Shown: piece by piece, positions 38,445 to 47,311 of the stretch
Layout: every line of letters starts with the position of its first letter
How positions within the stretch are numbered: position 1 is the first letter of the stretch
Assembly: GCF_905220995.1 (NCBI RefSeq)
Contig: NZ_CAJNBJ010000018.1
Location: forward strand, 209,506 to 273,505
DNA: 64,000 bases
Direction of reading: 5' to 3'
Source of the DNA: Nitrospira defluvii
GTDB taxonomy: Bacteria > Nitrospirota > Nitrospiria > Nitrospirales > Nitrospiraceae
Made by a program: the position numbers and the translations under genes
The notes under the pieces: model-generated
The model's database searches: none
Told to the model about the DNA's origin: nothing
The model's input: the letters and a program-made list of their open reading frames with translations, nothing else

Positions 38445-39578
38445 CTACCTGCTCTTGGCTTTCCAGGTGTACGAGGCGGTGACGGCATAGTTCCACACCG
38501 TCCCCACGACGATACCCGCCATTGCAGAGAAGCCCCAGTGAAGATCCTGCCCGAAGAGATAGGACGCCACTCCCACGTTTCCAATCGCGCCGAGGCCGCA
38601 CACGAGCGCGAAGGAAAGCCACCCCCGCAGCCAATGCCATCCCGTGAGCCGCCGGTCGCGATAGGTGATCAGATTGTTCAGCGCAAAATTGCTGGTCATT
38701 GCCAGCACGGTTGCGAGCCCTTGCCCCCAAGCGAAGGGCAGGGACAATCCGCGATAGAACAGCAGCAACACAGCAAAGTGCACGACCACTCCCGACCCAC
38801 CGACCAGGGCAAATGCGACCAATCGCACCGGCACGTAGCGGCCGATCGACTTGTCGAGCAGGAGCATCAAGTACTCCCACACCACCTGGCCATCGACCTT
38901 ACTCTCCCCAGCCTGCCGGATTCTGAATTCAAAGGGAAGTTCCTTGAATCGCAGTAGCCGCGGCGAGGACGCAAACAAGTCGAGCAGCAGTTTGAATCCG
39001 AGCCCCGAGGTCCGCCTGACGAGCAGATCGAACGTGTCACGGCGTAACGCAAAGAACCCGCTCATGGGATCGGTGAGTCCTTCCGGTACCCAGGGACGGC
39101 TCATGGAGGTCGCCCACCGGCTCGTCTTTGCCCGCATCTCATCCCACTGCCCGATACTCCCGCCGGCCATGTACCGGCTCCCGATGACGAGGTCGTAGTT
39201 CTCTTCTTTGAGCTGGCGAAGCATCTCCGGCAAGAGCCGCTCATCATGTTGCAGATCACCATCCATCACGGCCAGAAACGGCGCCGAGCTCGTCAACATC
39301 CCTTCGAGACACGCAGAGGACAACCCGCGCCGACCGATTCGCTGCACACAACGTACGTGTGCGTTGAGACGGGCAAGGCCGCGCACCAGATCGGCGGTGT
39401 TGTCGGGCGAGTCATCGTCCACGACGATCAATTCCCAACGCACCCCGGCCAGGCATGCTTCGAGGAGGTCGACCAGTCGGCCGATGTTTTCTCGTTCATT
39501 GAAGGTTGGGACGATGATGGATAATTCCGGACCCGGCTGGGGGTCGGCACCGCTCCGTCCTAGTGTCGACATCTGCAT
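38445..39578 (-). CDS. GT2 polyprenol-phosphate glycosyltransferase fused to GtrA domain
   Basis: 377 aa. The N-terminal GT2 domain (about 15-245) has IIVPTFNERENIGRLVDLLE, VDDDSPDNTADLV and the catalytic/metal segment VMDGDLQHDERLLPEML, as in dolichyl- or undecaprenyl-phosphate mannosyl/glucosyltransferases. The C-terminal GtrA-like region (about 255-372) has four membrane helices (LVAFALVGGSGVVVHFAVLL and so on). The enzyme probably makes a polyprenyl-phosphate sugar and helps move it across the membrane. It converges with the polytopic membrane protein gene with a 6-nt gap. Confidence 0.9.
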   Translation of the reverse strand: MQMSTLGRSGADPQPGPELSIIVPTFNERENIGRLVDLLEACLAGVRWELIVVDDDSPDNTADLVRGLARLNAHVRCVQRIGRRGLSSACLEGMLTSSAPFLAVMDGDLQHDERLLPEMLRQLKEENYDLVIGSRYMAGGSIGQWDEMRAKTSRWATSMSRPWVPEGLTDPMSGFFALRRDTFDLLVRRTSGLGFKLLLDLFASSPRLLRFKELPFEFRIRQAGESKVDGQVVWEYLMLLLDKSIGRYVPVRLVAFALVGGSGVVVHFAVLLLFYRGLSLPFAWGQGLATVLAMTSNFALNNLITYRDRRLTGWHWLRGWLSFALVCGLGAIGNVGVASYLFGQDLHWGFSAMAGIVVGTVWNYAVTASYTWKAKSR

Positions 39579-39620
39579 GGTAATTGGTTCCGTAGGCCGC
39601 CGTGAAGCAACAAAACAGGG

Positions 39621-40370
39621 CTACAAGCCTATCACAAGCCTTGCGGGCGTGACTCGCTCGTTGAGCCCAAACGAGAGCTGTCCCTGAATCCGATCGGGGT
39701 TGTAGTAGGTGCCGAAGAGGCGATCCCAGATCGTCAGCAAGGCGCCCAAATTCTTGACCTGATGGGCGGGGGCACTGCTGTGATGGATGTGGTGGTAACG
39801 CGGCGTCACGAAGACCCATTCCAGCCAAGCGGAATTCCAGGTCACATTCAGGTGCATCCAGCTATTCCGCACGATGTGCTCGACCATGATAACCTGAAAT
39901 ACCCAACCAGAGGCCTCATGGAGTAAGGGCAAGGCCGCGACATAGGTCAGGTTGAACAGCGCAATATGAGGAATGGTTGCGCGAATGCCGGCCAGCCAAT
40001 AGAGGGACGTCGGCGAGTGGTGCCATCGATGAACGGGCCAGACCGTCCGGGTATGCATCAATCGGTGCACCCAGTACAGCCCGAAATCCTCCACGAGATA
40101 AAACAGCAGCAGCTTCCAGACCGAAGGCAAATTATACAGGGCGACCGGGAGGTATTGCGGAATTGGGATGCGGTCGGTGACCTGCACGACCAGCAGAAAC
40201 GACAGGTTGTACAGTCCCAGTGCGAGCAGGTCCTTCCATAGGACCGACCGATAGCGGATGGGGTGCGCGGGATGGAGCCACTCGGCTGCGAAACACAGGA
40301 GGCCGACGCCCCAGAATAGGAGATAGGGATACAGACTGTTATTCATCACACCGGGCCGAACCCTGACCAT
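39621..40370 (-). CDS. Sterol desaturase / fatty acid hydroxylase family membrane protein
   Basis: 249 aa. Di-iron histidine clusters are present: WVHRLMHTR, VHRWHHSP, NVTWNSAWLEW region with N-terminal His, and RYHHIHHSS. Three to four membrane helices occur in the first 130 residues. The family hydroxylates or desaturates lipids; in hopanoid makers some members modify hopanoid or fatty-acid chains, but the substrate is unknown here. It is 42 nt upstream of the GT2-GtrA gene on the same strand. Confidence 0.88.
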   Translation of the reverse strand: MVRVRPGVMNNSLYPYLLFWGVGLLCFAAEWLHPAHPIRYRSVLWKDLLALGLYNLSFLLVVQVTDRIPIPQYLPVALYNLPSVWKLLLFYLVEDFGLYWVHRLMHTRTVWPVHRWHHSPTSLYWLAGIRATIPHIALFNLTYVAALPLLHEASGWVFQVIMVEHIVRNSWMHLNVTWNSAWLEWVFVTPRYHHIHHSSAPAHQVKNLGALLTIWDRLFGTYYNPDRIQGQLSFGLNERVTPARLVIGL

Positions 40371-40861
40371 CCATGAACCACGGCTCCGTACACTCCACGC
40401 TCATCGTCCCTTCCCTCCTCCATTCGGTCTTCATGCCACGAGATTCTCCGCCATGCAGAGATACCCTTCCTACCCTACAGAAGGCGTCCACGGTTGCGAA
40501 TCAATTTTGTGGTTTTCGCCGCCTGACGCCGGAACTTTCCGAGCACCCGTCTGCAGACAAACAACCCCGCGCCGCATCGTTATCTTTCCGAATGCGATCG
40601 CACAGAGTCGAACACCAGTCCTGAAACGATAGACCGTTTCATTTCACGTGGCCACCGTTCCCACGAACGGTCCCGCTACACCATACAAACACCGCAACAT
40701 CATACCCACGAGAAATCAATGCGTTAGTGAACGAGTTTGGCTCCGCCATCCCGGCATGGGCATTGCTAGTTCTGTGAGTCATGGGCGTTGACGCTGAATA
40801 GTACGCGAGAACCACTTCACCCGGCGGCATGACGCCCCGGATACATCTCAGGGAGGAGAAC
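40371..40861. promoter_or_regulatory. 491-nt regulatory intergenic region with palindromes
   Basis: No gene is supported here. It holds two short palindromes, TGAAACG/CGTTTCA (40622-40628 and 40635-40641) and CCGTTC/GAACGG (40655-40660 and 40665-40670), about 110-140 nt before a candidate sigma-54 promoter. Their distance is suitable for activator binding sites. The left part must also hold the minus-strand promoter of the hydroxylase gene, which I could not place. Confidence 0.4.
40752..40767 (+). promoter_or_regulatory. Candidate sigma-54 (-24/-12) promoter
   Basis: GGCATGGGCATTGCT starts at 40753, with GG at 40753-40754 and GC at 40765-40766 separated by exactly 10 nt, the sigma-54 spacing. 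It is close to the consensus TGGCAC-N5-TTGC. The downstream unit ends with a sigma-54 activator gene, which strengthens the call. Confidence 0.5.
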
Positions 40862-41353
40862 ATGACCCGACATCTCACCATCTATTCTACAGCATTGCTA
40901 CTCGGAGCCTACACCCTGTTGGGCCTTCCAACGGCCCACGGATTTTCCGGCGGGATTGAACCAGTCGTGTGGAACAACCAGCAGAAATCCGCCGCCTGGG
41001 CCGAAGAGTTGCTCGGCCAGGTCGTCACCTACCAAACCATGGCTGAAAAAAGCCTGATTCCCGGTAATTTTCAAGCCTATGTTGATCAAACCAGCAAGAT
41101 CCGCGAATTGCACCGGTCGGGAAATCGTCGCGCCACCTATGAGGGCGTCAACGCGCTGATGGTCATGTTAGAGGCACGAGTGGGCGGCATCGACGAACAC
41201 AGTGCCGAGGCCTTGTGGGACTACTGCTACCGGGTGACGCCCGATGAATTTCATGCCCGCGACCGGCACATTCGCGCCAAAGGCGCTGAGACTGTGAAGG
41301 AGCATGAAGAATTTATGCGCAACATGGAAGAACGAGCCGGCATGAGTTTCTGA
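40862..41353 (+). CDS. Small periplasmic protein, unknown family
   Basis: 163 aa from the ATG at 40862 (GGGAGGAGA upstream); an earlier in-frame ATG at 40829 is less likely. Signal peptide IYSTALLLGAYTLLGLPTAHG, then a helical mature domain with WAEELLGQVVTYQTMAEKSL and VNALMVMLEARVGGIDEHSA. I do not recognise the family. It is the first gene after the candidate sigma-54 promoter and precedes the porin gene, so it may be co-expressed with it. Confidence 0.78.
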   Translation: MTRHLTIYSTALLLGAYTLLGLPTAHGFSGGIEPVVWNNQQKSAAWAEELLGQVVTYQTMAEKSLIPGNFQAYVDQTSKIRELHRSGNRRATYEGVNALMVMLEARVGGIDEHSAEALWDYCYRVTPDEFHARDRHIRAKGAETVKEHEEFMRNMEERAGMSF

Positions 41354-41389
41354 ATACCGTTCGCTGCGTCGAACAGTGAATCTCTCGAC

Positions 41390-41421
41390 GGGCCGGGGAC
41401 CACCGAATGGATCACCGGCCC
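41390..41421 (+). other. Intercistronic hairpin
   Basis: GGGCCGG (41390-41396) pairs with CCGGCCC (41415-41421). There is no U-tract, so it is likelier to stabilise the mRNA or attenuate than to terminate fully before the porin gene. Confidence 0.4.
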
Positions 41422-41442
41422 GCACATCTCCTCTAAGGAGAA

Positions 41443-41523
41443 ATGAAGGATTCCATGTTCCTTGACCACCGATGCGCCATCACATCGTCATGCGGAGCCT
41501 GTTGCTGCTCTGCCTCGCCCTGA
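41443..41523 (+). other. Possible 26-codon leader ORF overlapping the porin start
   Basis: AAGGAG (41435-41440) is followed at once by an ATG at 41443 that opens a 26-codon frame ending at TGA 41521. It overlaps the first 17 codons of the porin in another frame. The porin's own ATGs (41472, 41490) have no Shine-Dalgarno. Either this is a coupling leader peptide, or a one-base indel separates the true start from the porin frame. Confidence 0.35.
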
Positions 41524-43172
41524 TGCACCAATCCTGGGCTGTTCTCGACGCCCCCTTGGCCCATGCCGAGGCCGGACAGATCGGCTATGGCCCCCCTTCA
41601 CCGCTGTTTGTCTCCTCGTACGAGACATACGGCACCGAGACCAGTAGCCTTCACACCAGGACGGCCACATCGCTGTTCGACCTCCAGCGCTTCTGGATGC
41701 GTGCGGACCTGCGAGTCAGACCCGAATGGCGGAACGGTGTCTGCTTCGGAGGCGGGCCGCCGATCGCCGGCGCCTGCAACAGCCTCAATGCGGCAGGGTC
41801 CGGCACATCCGCATTCAGCGGGAATAAGGCGAACGACTCCTTCATCCAGCAATGGGCACGCGTGGGCCTCGGCTACGATCCCTCCCCCGACGTCAACTTT
41901 TACATCGAGCTGCAAGATTCGGCAACCTGGGGGGCCAGCGGCAGCCCGACCAATGCACTTCAAGGTGGAGACGCCTCCAATCATCAATGCGCGGTACTGC
42001 GTCCGGGCCAGTGCCGACTGGGGCTACGCGCGGCGTACGGATTGCTTCGCAACCTCGGTGGCATCGACGGGTTAAGCCTTAAACTCGGACGCCAATACCT
42101 TGTGTTCGGCAATCAACGGCTGTTCGGACATTTTGATTGGGCCAATACCGGCTACTCCCACGACGGCATCATGCTCAGCTACGCCACATCGGCGTTTGAT
42201 ACGAAGCTCGGTTGGTTCCGACACTCGGAAACCGATCTGGGACAAGCCGACCCCGGCGGAAGTCTCACTCCCAATCTCCTGACGTGTACGCCGGATCCGT
42301 CGACATCGCTCTGTAATCCTGCCCTGGCACAACATGCAACCGACGCGGGCAGTGATGTGGACATGGTGGTGTTCTACAACCAAATCCGCAGCCTCCCGCG
42401 CATGGTCGTGGAACCCTACTATGTGCTGTACTCCAATCGACTCCCCGAGCGGGCCAATCCTGGGCAGTATCTGGCGAAATCCTCGTCACAACTCCGACAC
42501 ATGGTCGGCCTCCGCATCGAAGTCCGACACGGCAACTGGGACATGCTCCATGAAACGGCCTACCAATTCGGTCAGATGGCCGACGGATTCGGTGTAGACA
42601 ACCGACGCAACCTCCGGATCAATGCCTGGGCCTCCGGTACCTCGCTGGGCCACACATGGTATCAACATGCCTGGAAACCTCGTGTGGCGATCGGGTTCGA
42701 TTATGCCTCGGGAGACGGCGACAGCAATTGCGCCACGCCAGGCGGGACTCTCGCACGGAGTTGCGGCGGCAACGCCAACACCTTTGAGAACTTTTTCCCG
42801 ACCAACTTTCTCCACGTCGGCTATATGTTGAACGGCGCTTGGCGCAACAGCGTTCAACCACAGATTAATTTCCAAGCCCGTCCGACCGCCCGAGACCACA
42901 TCGAAATCTGGGCGTTGCGCAAATACTTGGCAAGCGCGCGGGATAATTGGTACCGTGGTTCACAGGGGCCGCTGATCTTCTCACGCTCCGACAATACCAC
43001 CACCCACATCGGCGACGAGCTCGACGTCGCATGGAGTCATATGTTCGCCGACGGAAAGATTTCACTGGCGGTCATGTACGGGCATTTCTTTTCAGGGCCC
43101 TACATTCGGGAACACCTGGGCACAACCAAGGACCAGGATTGGGGCATCGTCCAACTCTGGACCAATTTCTAA
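41472..43172 (+). CDS. Alginate-export-type outer-membrane porin
   Basis: 566 aa. The signal peptide spans roughly residues 7-33 (MRSLLLLCLALMHQSWAVL, ending AHAEA). The mature protein alternates amphipathic beta strands throughout (LQRFWMRADLRVRPEWRNGV, LSLKLGRQYLVFGNQRLFGH) and has the alginate-export-family segment FDWANTGYSHDGIML. It ends with an aromatic residue (LWTNF), the outer-membrane insertion signal. It probably forms an anion- or substrate-selective channel; the name does not prove alginate transport. It follows the small periplasmic gene, and the sigma-54 activator starts 6 nt after its stop. Confidence 0.85.
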   Translation: MRHHIVMRSLLLLCLALMHQSWAVLDAPLAHAEAGQIGYGPPSPLFVSSYETYGTETSSLHTRTATSLFDLQRFWMRADLRVRPEWRNGVCFGGGPPIAGACNSLNAAGSGTSAFSGNKANDSFIQQWARVGLGYDPSPDVNFYIELQDSATWGASGSPTNALQGGDASNHQCAVLRPGQCRLGLRAAYGLLRNLGGIDGLSLKLGRQYLVFGNQRLFGHFDWANTGYSHDGIMLSYATSAFDTKLGWFRHSETDLGQADPGGSLTPNLLTCTPDPSTSLCNPALAQHATDAGSDVDMVVFYNQIRSLPRMVVEPYYVLYSNRLPERANPGQYLAKSSSQLRHMVGLRIEVRHGNWDMLHETAYQFGQMADGFGVDNRRNLRINAWASGTSLGHTWYQHAWKPRVAIGFDYASGDGDSNCATPGGTLARSCGGNANTFENFFPTNFLHVGYMLNGAWRNSVQPQINFQARPTARDHIEIWALRKYLASARDNWYRGSQGPLIFSRSDNTTTHIGDELDVAWSHMFADGKISLAVMYGHFFSGPYIREHLGTTKDQDWGIVQLWTNF

Positions 43173-43178
43173 GCACCC

Positions 43179-44738
43179 ATGCAACGCGCTACCCTCAACT
43201 TTGAGACGCTGCTGGAAGTGACGAATGCCCTGAACTCGCAACGGGACATTGAAAGTCTGTGGCGCGTGATTGCCGATCAAATTCAAAAGGTCATTCCCTG
43301 GGACCGGGCCGGCATTACCTTATACGAACCAAGTACCGATTCCTTCCGGTTCTACGCGGTCATCACGAACATGGCCACACCGGCGCTCGCGCACGATAGC
43401 GTCATTCCGCGAGAGGGCAGCGCCGTCGGGTGGGTGTACGACAATCGGCGCCTGCACATCAGAGAAGATCTGCAACAGGAGCAGGTGTTTCTGGAAGATG
43501 GCTACTACGTCCGTGAAGGTTTGGGACGGATGATCAACCTGCCGCTCCTGGTTCGTGAACATTGTCTCGGCACGCTCAATATCGGCAGCGTCCAACCGGG
43601 AACACCCGATCCGGACGACTGCAAATTCCTCCAGCAGGTCGCCACCCAGATTGCCTACGCCATTGATCATGTGCAGGCCTATCAACAAATCAAACAACTC
43701 AGCGAACAACTGCGACGGGAGAACGAGTATCTCGCCGCAGAGGTGAAGGCGAGCCGCGACCTTCGCCTTGTTGTGGGAACATCCCCGTCATTCACGAAGG
43801 TGGTGGACCTGGTCAAAGCCGTGGCGCCTACCGATACGACCGTCCTCCTCCTCGGGGAAACGGGCACCGGGAAAGAGGTCTTGGCCCAGGCACTGCACGA
43901 CCTCAGTACCCGCTGCGACAAGCCGTTCATTCGGGTGAACTGCGCCGCGCTTCCCTCCGGTCTGATCGAAAGCGAGCTGTTTGGTCATGAACGAGGCGCA
44001 TTTACCGGGGCGCAATTGCGGAGACCCGGACGCTTTGAATTGGCCCATACCGGCACATTGTTCCTGGACGAAATCGGTGAGATGCCGATGGAGACCCAGG
44101 CCAAACTCCTGCGCGTGCTGCAGGATGGCATGGTAGATCGCATCGGTGGCACCCAACCCCTTGCCGTCGACGTGCGCGTCATTGCCGCTACAAATGCCGA
44201 CCTGTCTGCCGCGATCCGGCAGGGCACCTTCCGGGCGGATTTGTACTACCGTCTTCACATTTTCCCGATTTCAGTCCCCCCGCTTCGGGAACGTCGGGAA
44301 GACATTCCTCTCCTTGCGCAACATTTTCTCGCGCAGATCGGTACCAAGCTCAAACGGCCCCATCTCTCCTTCGACGCGCAGTCGATGGCCCGCCTGCTGA
44401 CCTATAACTGGCCGGGGAACGTGCGCGAACTGCAGAATGTCATCGAACGGGCCATCATTCTCTCCCACTCATCCCGAGTTACAGTGGAGGAGATGTTGCT
44501 TCCGATCGCAAAGCCCCCTTCCAACCAACATGCCGTCACACCTGTGAACCTTGGCGACCTTGAGCGGCACCACATTACGGAGGTTCTCCAGCGCACAAAG
44601 TGGCGAATTTATGGCGACCAAGGGGCCGCTCATCTGTTGGGCCTCAACCCCGAAACGCTTCGAAGCCGGTTGAGAAAGCTGGGAATACGGCGGCCAGCGA
44701 CCGATGCACCTGGACCGCATGCCAACCCCGAGCGATGA
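43179..44738 (+). CDS. Sigma-54-dependent activator, GAF - AAA+ - Fis HTH
   Basis: 519 aa. An N-terminal GAF domain (about 10-170; LEVTNALNSQRDIESLWRVI) is followed by a coiled linker and the AAA+ domain: Walker A GETGTGKE, the sigma-54 contact loop in GHERGAFTGA, Walker B GTLFLDEIGEMP and arginine-finger region FRADLYYRL. A Fis-type HTH ends the protein (HHITEVLQRTKWRIYGDQGA). The architecture is FhlA/NorR-like, sensing a small molecule or gas through GAF. Its placement directly after the porin suggests it controls this unit and itself. Confidence 0.94.
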   Translation: MQRATLNFETLLEVTNALNSQRDIESLWRVIADQIQKVIPWDRAGITLYEPSTDSFRFYAVITNMATPALAHDSVIPREGSAVGWVYDNRRLHIREDLQQEQVFLEDGYYVREGLGRMINLPLLVREHCLGTLNIGSVQPGTPDPDDCKFLQQVATQIAYAIDHVQAYQQIKQLSEQLRRENEYLAAEVKASRDLRLVVGTSPSFTKVVDLVKAVAPTDTTVLLLGETGTGKEVLAQALHDLSTRCDKPFIRVNCAALPSGLIESELFGHERGAFTGAQLRRPGRFELAHTGTLFLDEIGEMPMETQAKLLRVLQDGMVDRIGGTQPLAVDVRVIAATNADLSAAIRQGTFRADLYYRLHIFPISVPPLRERREDIPLLAQHFLAQIGTKLKRPHLSFDAQSMARLLTYNWPGNVRELQNVIERAIILSHSSRVTVEEMLLPIAKPPSNQHAVTPVNLGDLERHHITEVLQRTKWRIYGDQGAAHLLGLNPETLRSRLRKLGIRRPATDAPGPHANPER

Positions 44739-44830
44739 ATGCCCACCTGTGACGTACTCGCTCATGTCATCGCAAGGTGACAGCAGTAGTACGAACGTCT
44801 TCTGGTTGAATCCCCCCACCGGATGCTCGT

Positions 44831-44860
44831 TTGACCGGATTGTCGAAAGCATGATAGGGT
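44831..44860 (+). promoter_or_regulatory. Promoter TTGACC-N18-TAGGGT with long leader
   Basis: TTGACC at 44831-44836, an 18-nt spacer, and TAGGGT at 44855-44860. The next start is at 45076, so the leader would be about 208 nt. Its -10 sequence equals that of the repeated promoter elements at 52.3 and 58.9 kb, but I see only weak similarity in the leader. Confidence 0.45.
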
Positions 44861-45075
44861 GATCAACCGTACGAGTCATGAGCGAATCCCCCACAGTTCG
44901 CGCTTCCCTGTGATCGCCGCGCGAGTGCTTCCTTACGGTACGCTCCTCCTACGGCCCATTGTCCCTGCTCCGGATCTGGACATCGGCGACATCGCGGGTC
45001 ATGGCATTCGTGCCTCCTGCACCAGTTGAATGGCCTGGACATCGCCGTTCTATCGTTCGTCGAAAGGAGTGCCTG

Positions 45076-45357
45076 ATGAAAATGACGTCCGTCTGGCGCG
45101 GCAATAAACCAAACCGTAAGCAGAAACGGGCCGTGCCCAAGCTGAGAATCCCTTGGACCGAGCTCGGCCTGATTGATCCGTCCGTCGTCTCTCAAGAACG
45201 GTCGATGGAGCAGATCCGGCGCGAGGTGACGGCGTTGGCAAGTACTGGATTCGGCGAAGAAACCCGCGCGCGATCCGAGCAGCCTCCAGTGCGTGCTGGG
45301 CATCCCCGCCCGCGCACCAACAAGGTCCGACCCACCCGTCGACCACCGCAGTCGTAA
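45076..45357 (+). CDS. Small basic hypothetical protein
   Basis: 93 aa, ATG at 45076 after AAAGGAG. The N-terminus is very basic (WRGNKPNRKQKRAVPKLRIP), the middle amphipathic (ERSMEQIRREVTALASTG) and the tail Arg/Pro-rich (RPRTNKVRPTRRPPQS). No signal peptide. It could bind nucleic acid or the ribosome, but no family is recognised. It is followed 55 nt later by another small basic gene. Confidence 0.65.
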   Translation: MKMTSVWRGNKPNRKQKRAVPKLRIPWTELGLIDPSVVSQERSMEQIRREVTALASTGFGEETRARSEQPPVRAGHPRPRTNKVRPTRRPPQS

Positions 45358-45412
45358 CTGGGCCAATCACGTCGCTCCGCCCGAACGGAGAATCGAACAG
45401 AAGGAGGCCACC

Positions 45413-45601
45413 ATCGCACGAGCAGGCAAGACCACCATCGCGAAACGAGATCGAGAAAAGGCCAAACAGGCCAAGCAGCGGGAGAAAGAAGCCCGTCGTG
45501 TTCAACGCAAGGCCGAAAAACCTGATCGGCCCACGACATCGACTGGGGAAGATCCTGATCTGGAAGGATTGCGGTGGGGACCTCAGGAGCCCCTGTATTA
45601 A
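45413..45601 (+). CDS. Small basic coiled-coil protein, probable ATC start
   Basis: 62 aa when started at ATC 45413, which stands 5 nt after a perfect AAGGAGG (45401-45407). The only in-frame standard start upstream is GTG 45293, inside the previous gene. The paralogue at 59825 has the same layout (GGAGG, 5-6 nt, then ATG), and both proteins then align end to end: a Lys/Arg/Glu-rich helix (KRDREKAKQAKQREKEARRV) and the acidic-Gly motif DPDLEGLRWGPQEP. The family is unnamed to me. A KOW-like gene paralogous to the one beside the second copy is convergent. Confidence 0.65.
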   Translation: MARAGKTTIAKRDREKAKQAKQREKEARRVQRKAEKPDRPTTSTGEDPDLEGLRWGPQEPLY

Positions 45602-45639
45602 ACAGCGGCTCCTGGGCAGGCCACGACTCTCAGTTCGGA

Positions 45640-45981
45640 CTACGACGATTTCACAATAAAACGGTCTTCTCCGAAGACCCCGCGCAGCTGCTTGCTGACC
45701 AGCGAGCGGTACTCTCCCTTCTCCTTTGCCATCCGGACCAGTCCCTCTGAATCGGTCAAGATCAGGAGATCTTCCTCTGCAATCAACACCCGATCCCCCT
45801 TCCCGACATTGATCCGATACTGCGTCCGTCCATCGGGATTTCTGCTCGGACCGTTGACGATCTCCGTCAAGCCGTCGATATGGCCCTTCTGCCCGTCCAG
45901 ACGATGTTGCACCATTGTCCCGTCCGGAATTCTCACCCACTGACTTCCAGCCCGCGGTCCATCCTGGTTCTGGTCACTCAC
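45640..45981 (-). CDS. KOW/Tudor-like small protein (paralogue of 59.4 kb gene)
   Basis: 113 aa from GTG 45981, preceded by GGGAGG 8 nt away; the longer frame to 46269 lies inside the helicase gene. The core SQWVRIPDGTMVQHRLDGQK then GHIDGLTEIV and GRTQYRINVG reads like a small beta-barrel of the KOW/Tudor type. The C-terminal part is LRGVFGEDRFIV. It shares most of these residues with the protein at 59403-59789. It starts 34 nt after the DEAD-box helicase stop, so a link to RNA metabolism is likely (inference). Confidence 0.75.
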   Translation of the reverse strand: MSDQNQDGPRAGSQWVRIPDGTMVQHRLDGQKGHIDGLTEIVNGPSRNPDGRTQYRINVGKGDRVLIAEEDLLILTDSEGLVRMAKEKGEYRSLVSKQLRGVFGEDRFIVKSS

Positions 45982-46015
45982 CTTCGTTCCTCCCTTGCAA
46001 CGTATGCTGGCCCAA

Positions 46016-47311
46016 TTAAGACACCGGTCCAAGATCGCTTCCGTTCCTGATACCCCCGTCGGCTTCCCTAGACCCGCCATCGGCGGTTTGTCGCCATCCT
46101 CGAGCGGTGCGAGCGCGGCGGCGGCGCAGCGGCGCTTCACTTCTCGGCGCATGGCCCTCTGGGCGTGCCGTACTACTCTGCGAAACCGAGCTTCCTTCCG
46201 CACGCGGCACCGCTTGCCCGAGCAGGCGCTCAATGGCTCGCAATTGCTCTTGATCTTCAACCGTGACAAACGTCGTCGCGCGGCCGGTCGTTCTCATCCT
46301 CGCCGTACGCCCGATCCGATGTACATAGTCTTCCGGGCAGTTCGGCACGTCGTAATTGATCACATGCCCAATATTTGCCACATCGATACCTCGCGCGGCA
46401 ATATCCGTCGCCACCAACACCCGATAGGTTCCCCGCCGGAACCCCTCCAGGGCCGCCCGACGTTGCGGGAGCGTCCGTCCACCATGCAGCACTGCGACCC
46501 GATGCCCGGCGGAACCGAGGAGATTCCCCAGTCGATCCGCCCGATGCTTGGTTCTGGTAAAGACCAGCACGGTATCGTCTGCCGGTTGCAGCAGCGACAT
46601 GAGGAGCGCATTTTTACGGTCGTGCGTCGTGTGATGCACGGCTTGCGAAACCCCGTCGGCCGTCGTGGCTGATTTGGTCACCATCACCCGCACCGGATCT
46701 TTCACGCTGGCCTGTGCCAACCGCGCAAGATCCGTCGGCATGGTCGCGGAAAACAGCAATGTCTGCCGCTCCTCGGGCATGGCATCCAGGATCTGATTGA
46801 TTTGCGGCGCAAAGCCCATGTCCAACATCCGGTCCGCCTCGTCGAGCACCAAGATGGTCATGGCAAGCAAGCTGATCGTGCCATTCCACATATGATCCAG
46901 CAATCGCCCCGGAGTGGCCACAATGATATCCGGACGTTGTCTCAATCCTCGAACCTGGGCTTGCATATCAGCCCCGCCGACCACCGTGGTGGCGAACAGC
47001 TGCAAGTCACGGCCCAAGGCGTCGATCGTGGCCTGAATCTGGATGGCCAGCTCACGAGTAGGCGCCAGAATGAGTGCGCGAGGCTGACCTTTGGGAGTTC
47101 CGCTCAACCGCTCCAACATGGGAATCACGAACGCTGCGGTCTTTCCCGTGCCGGTCTGGGCGCAGCCCAACACATCCCGTCCCGCCAATGCCTGAGGGAT
47201 GGCTTGGGCTTGGATCGCAGTCGGTTCAACAAAACCTGCTTTGGTTAAATTTCGCAACAGGGTAGGAGACACACCAATAGACTCAAAACTCGTACACGCA
47301 GTCGTCTGCAC
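46016..47311 (-). CDS. DEAD-box RNA helicase (RhlE-like)
   Basis: 431 aa, GTG start at 47311 with AAAGGAT upstream. All helicase motifs are present: Q motif (FVEPTAIQAQAIPQ), I AQTGTGKT, Ia PTRELAIQ, II DEADRMLD, III SAT, and in the second domain VATDIAARGIDVA and HRIGRTARM. A basic, Ala-rich C-terminal tail of about 60 residues is typical of RhlE-type enzymes that remodel RNA and help ribosome assembly, especially in the cold. A KOW-like gene follows on the same strand. Confidence 0.95.
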   Translation of the reverse strand: MQTTACTSFESIGVSPTLLRNLTKAGFVEPTAIQAQAIPQALAGRDVLGCAQTGTGKTAAFVIPMLERLSGTPKGQPRALILAPTRELAIQIQATIDALGRDLQLFATTVVGGADMQAQVRGLRQRPDIIVATPGRLLDHMWNGTISLLAMTILVLDEADRMLDMGFAPQINQILDAMPEERQTLLFSATMPTDLARLAQASVKDPVRVMVTKSATTADGVSQAVHHTTHDRKNALLMSLLQPADDTVLVFTRTKHRADRLGNLLGSAGHRVAVLHGGRTLPQRRAALEGFRRGTYRVLVATDIAARGIDVANIGHVINYDVPNCPEDYVHRIGRTARMRTTGRATTFVTVEDQEQLRAIERLLGQAVPRAEGSSVSQSSTARPEGHAPRSEAPLRRRRARTARGWRQTADGGSREADGGIRNGSDLGPVS

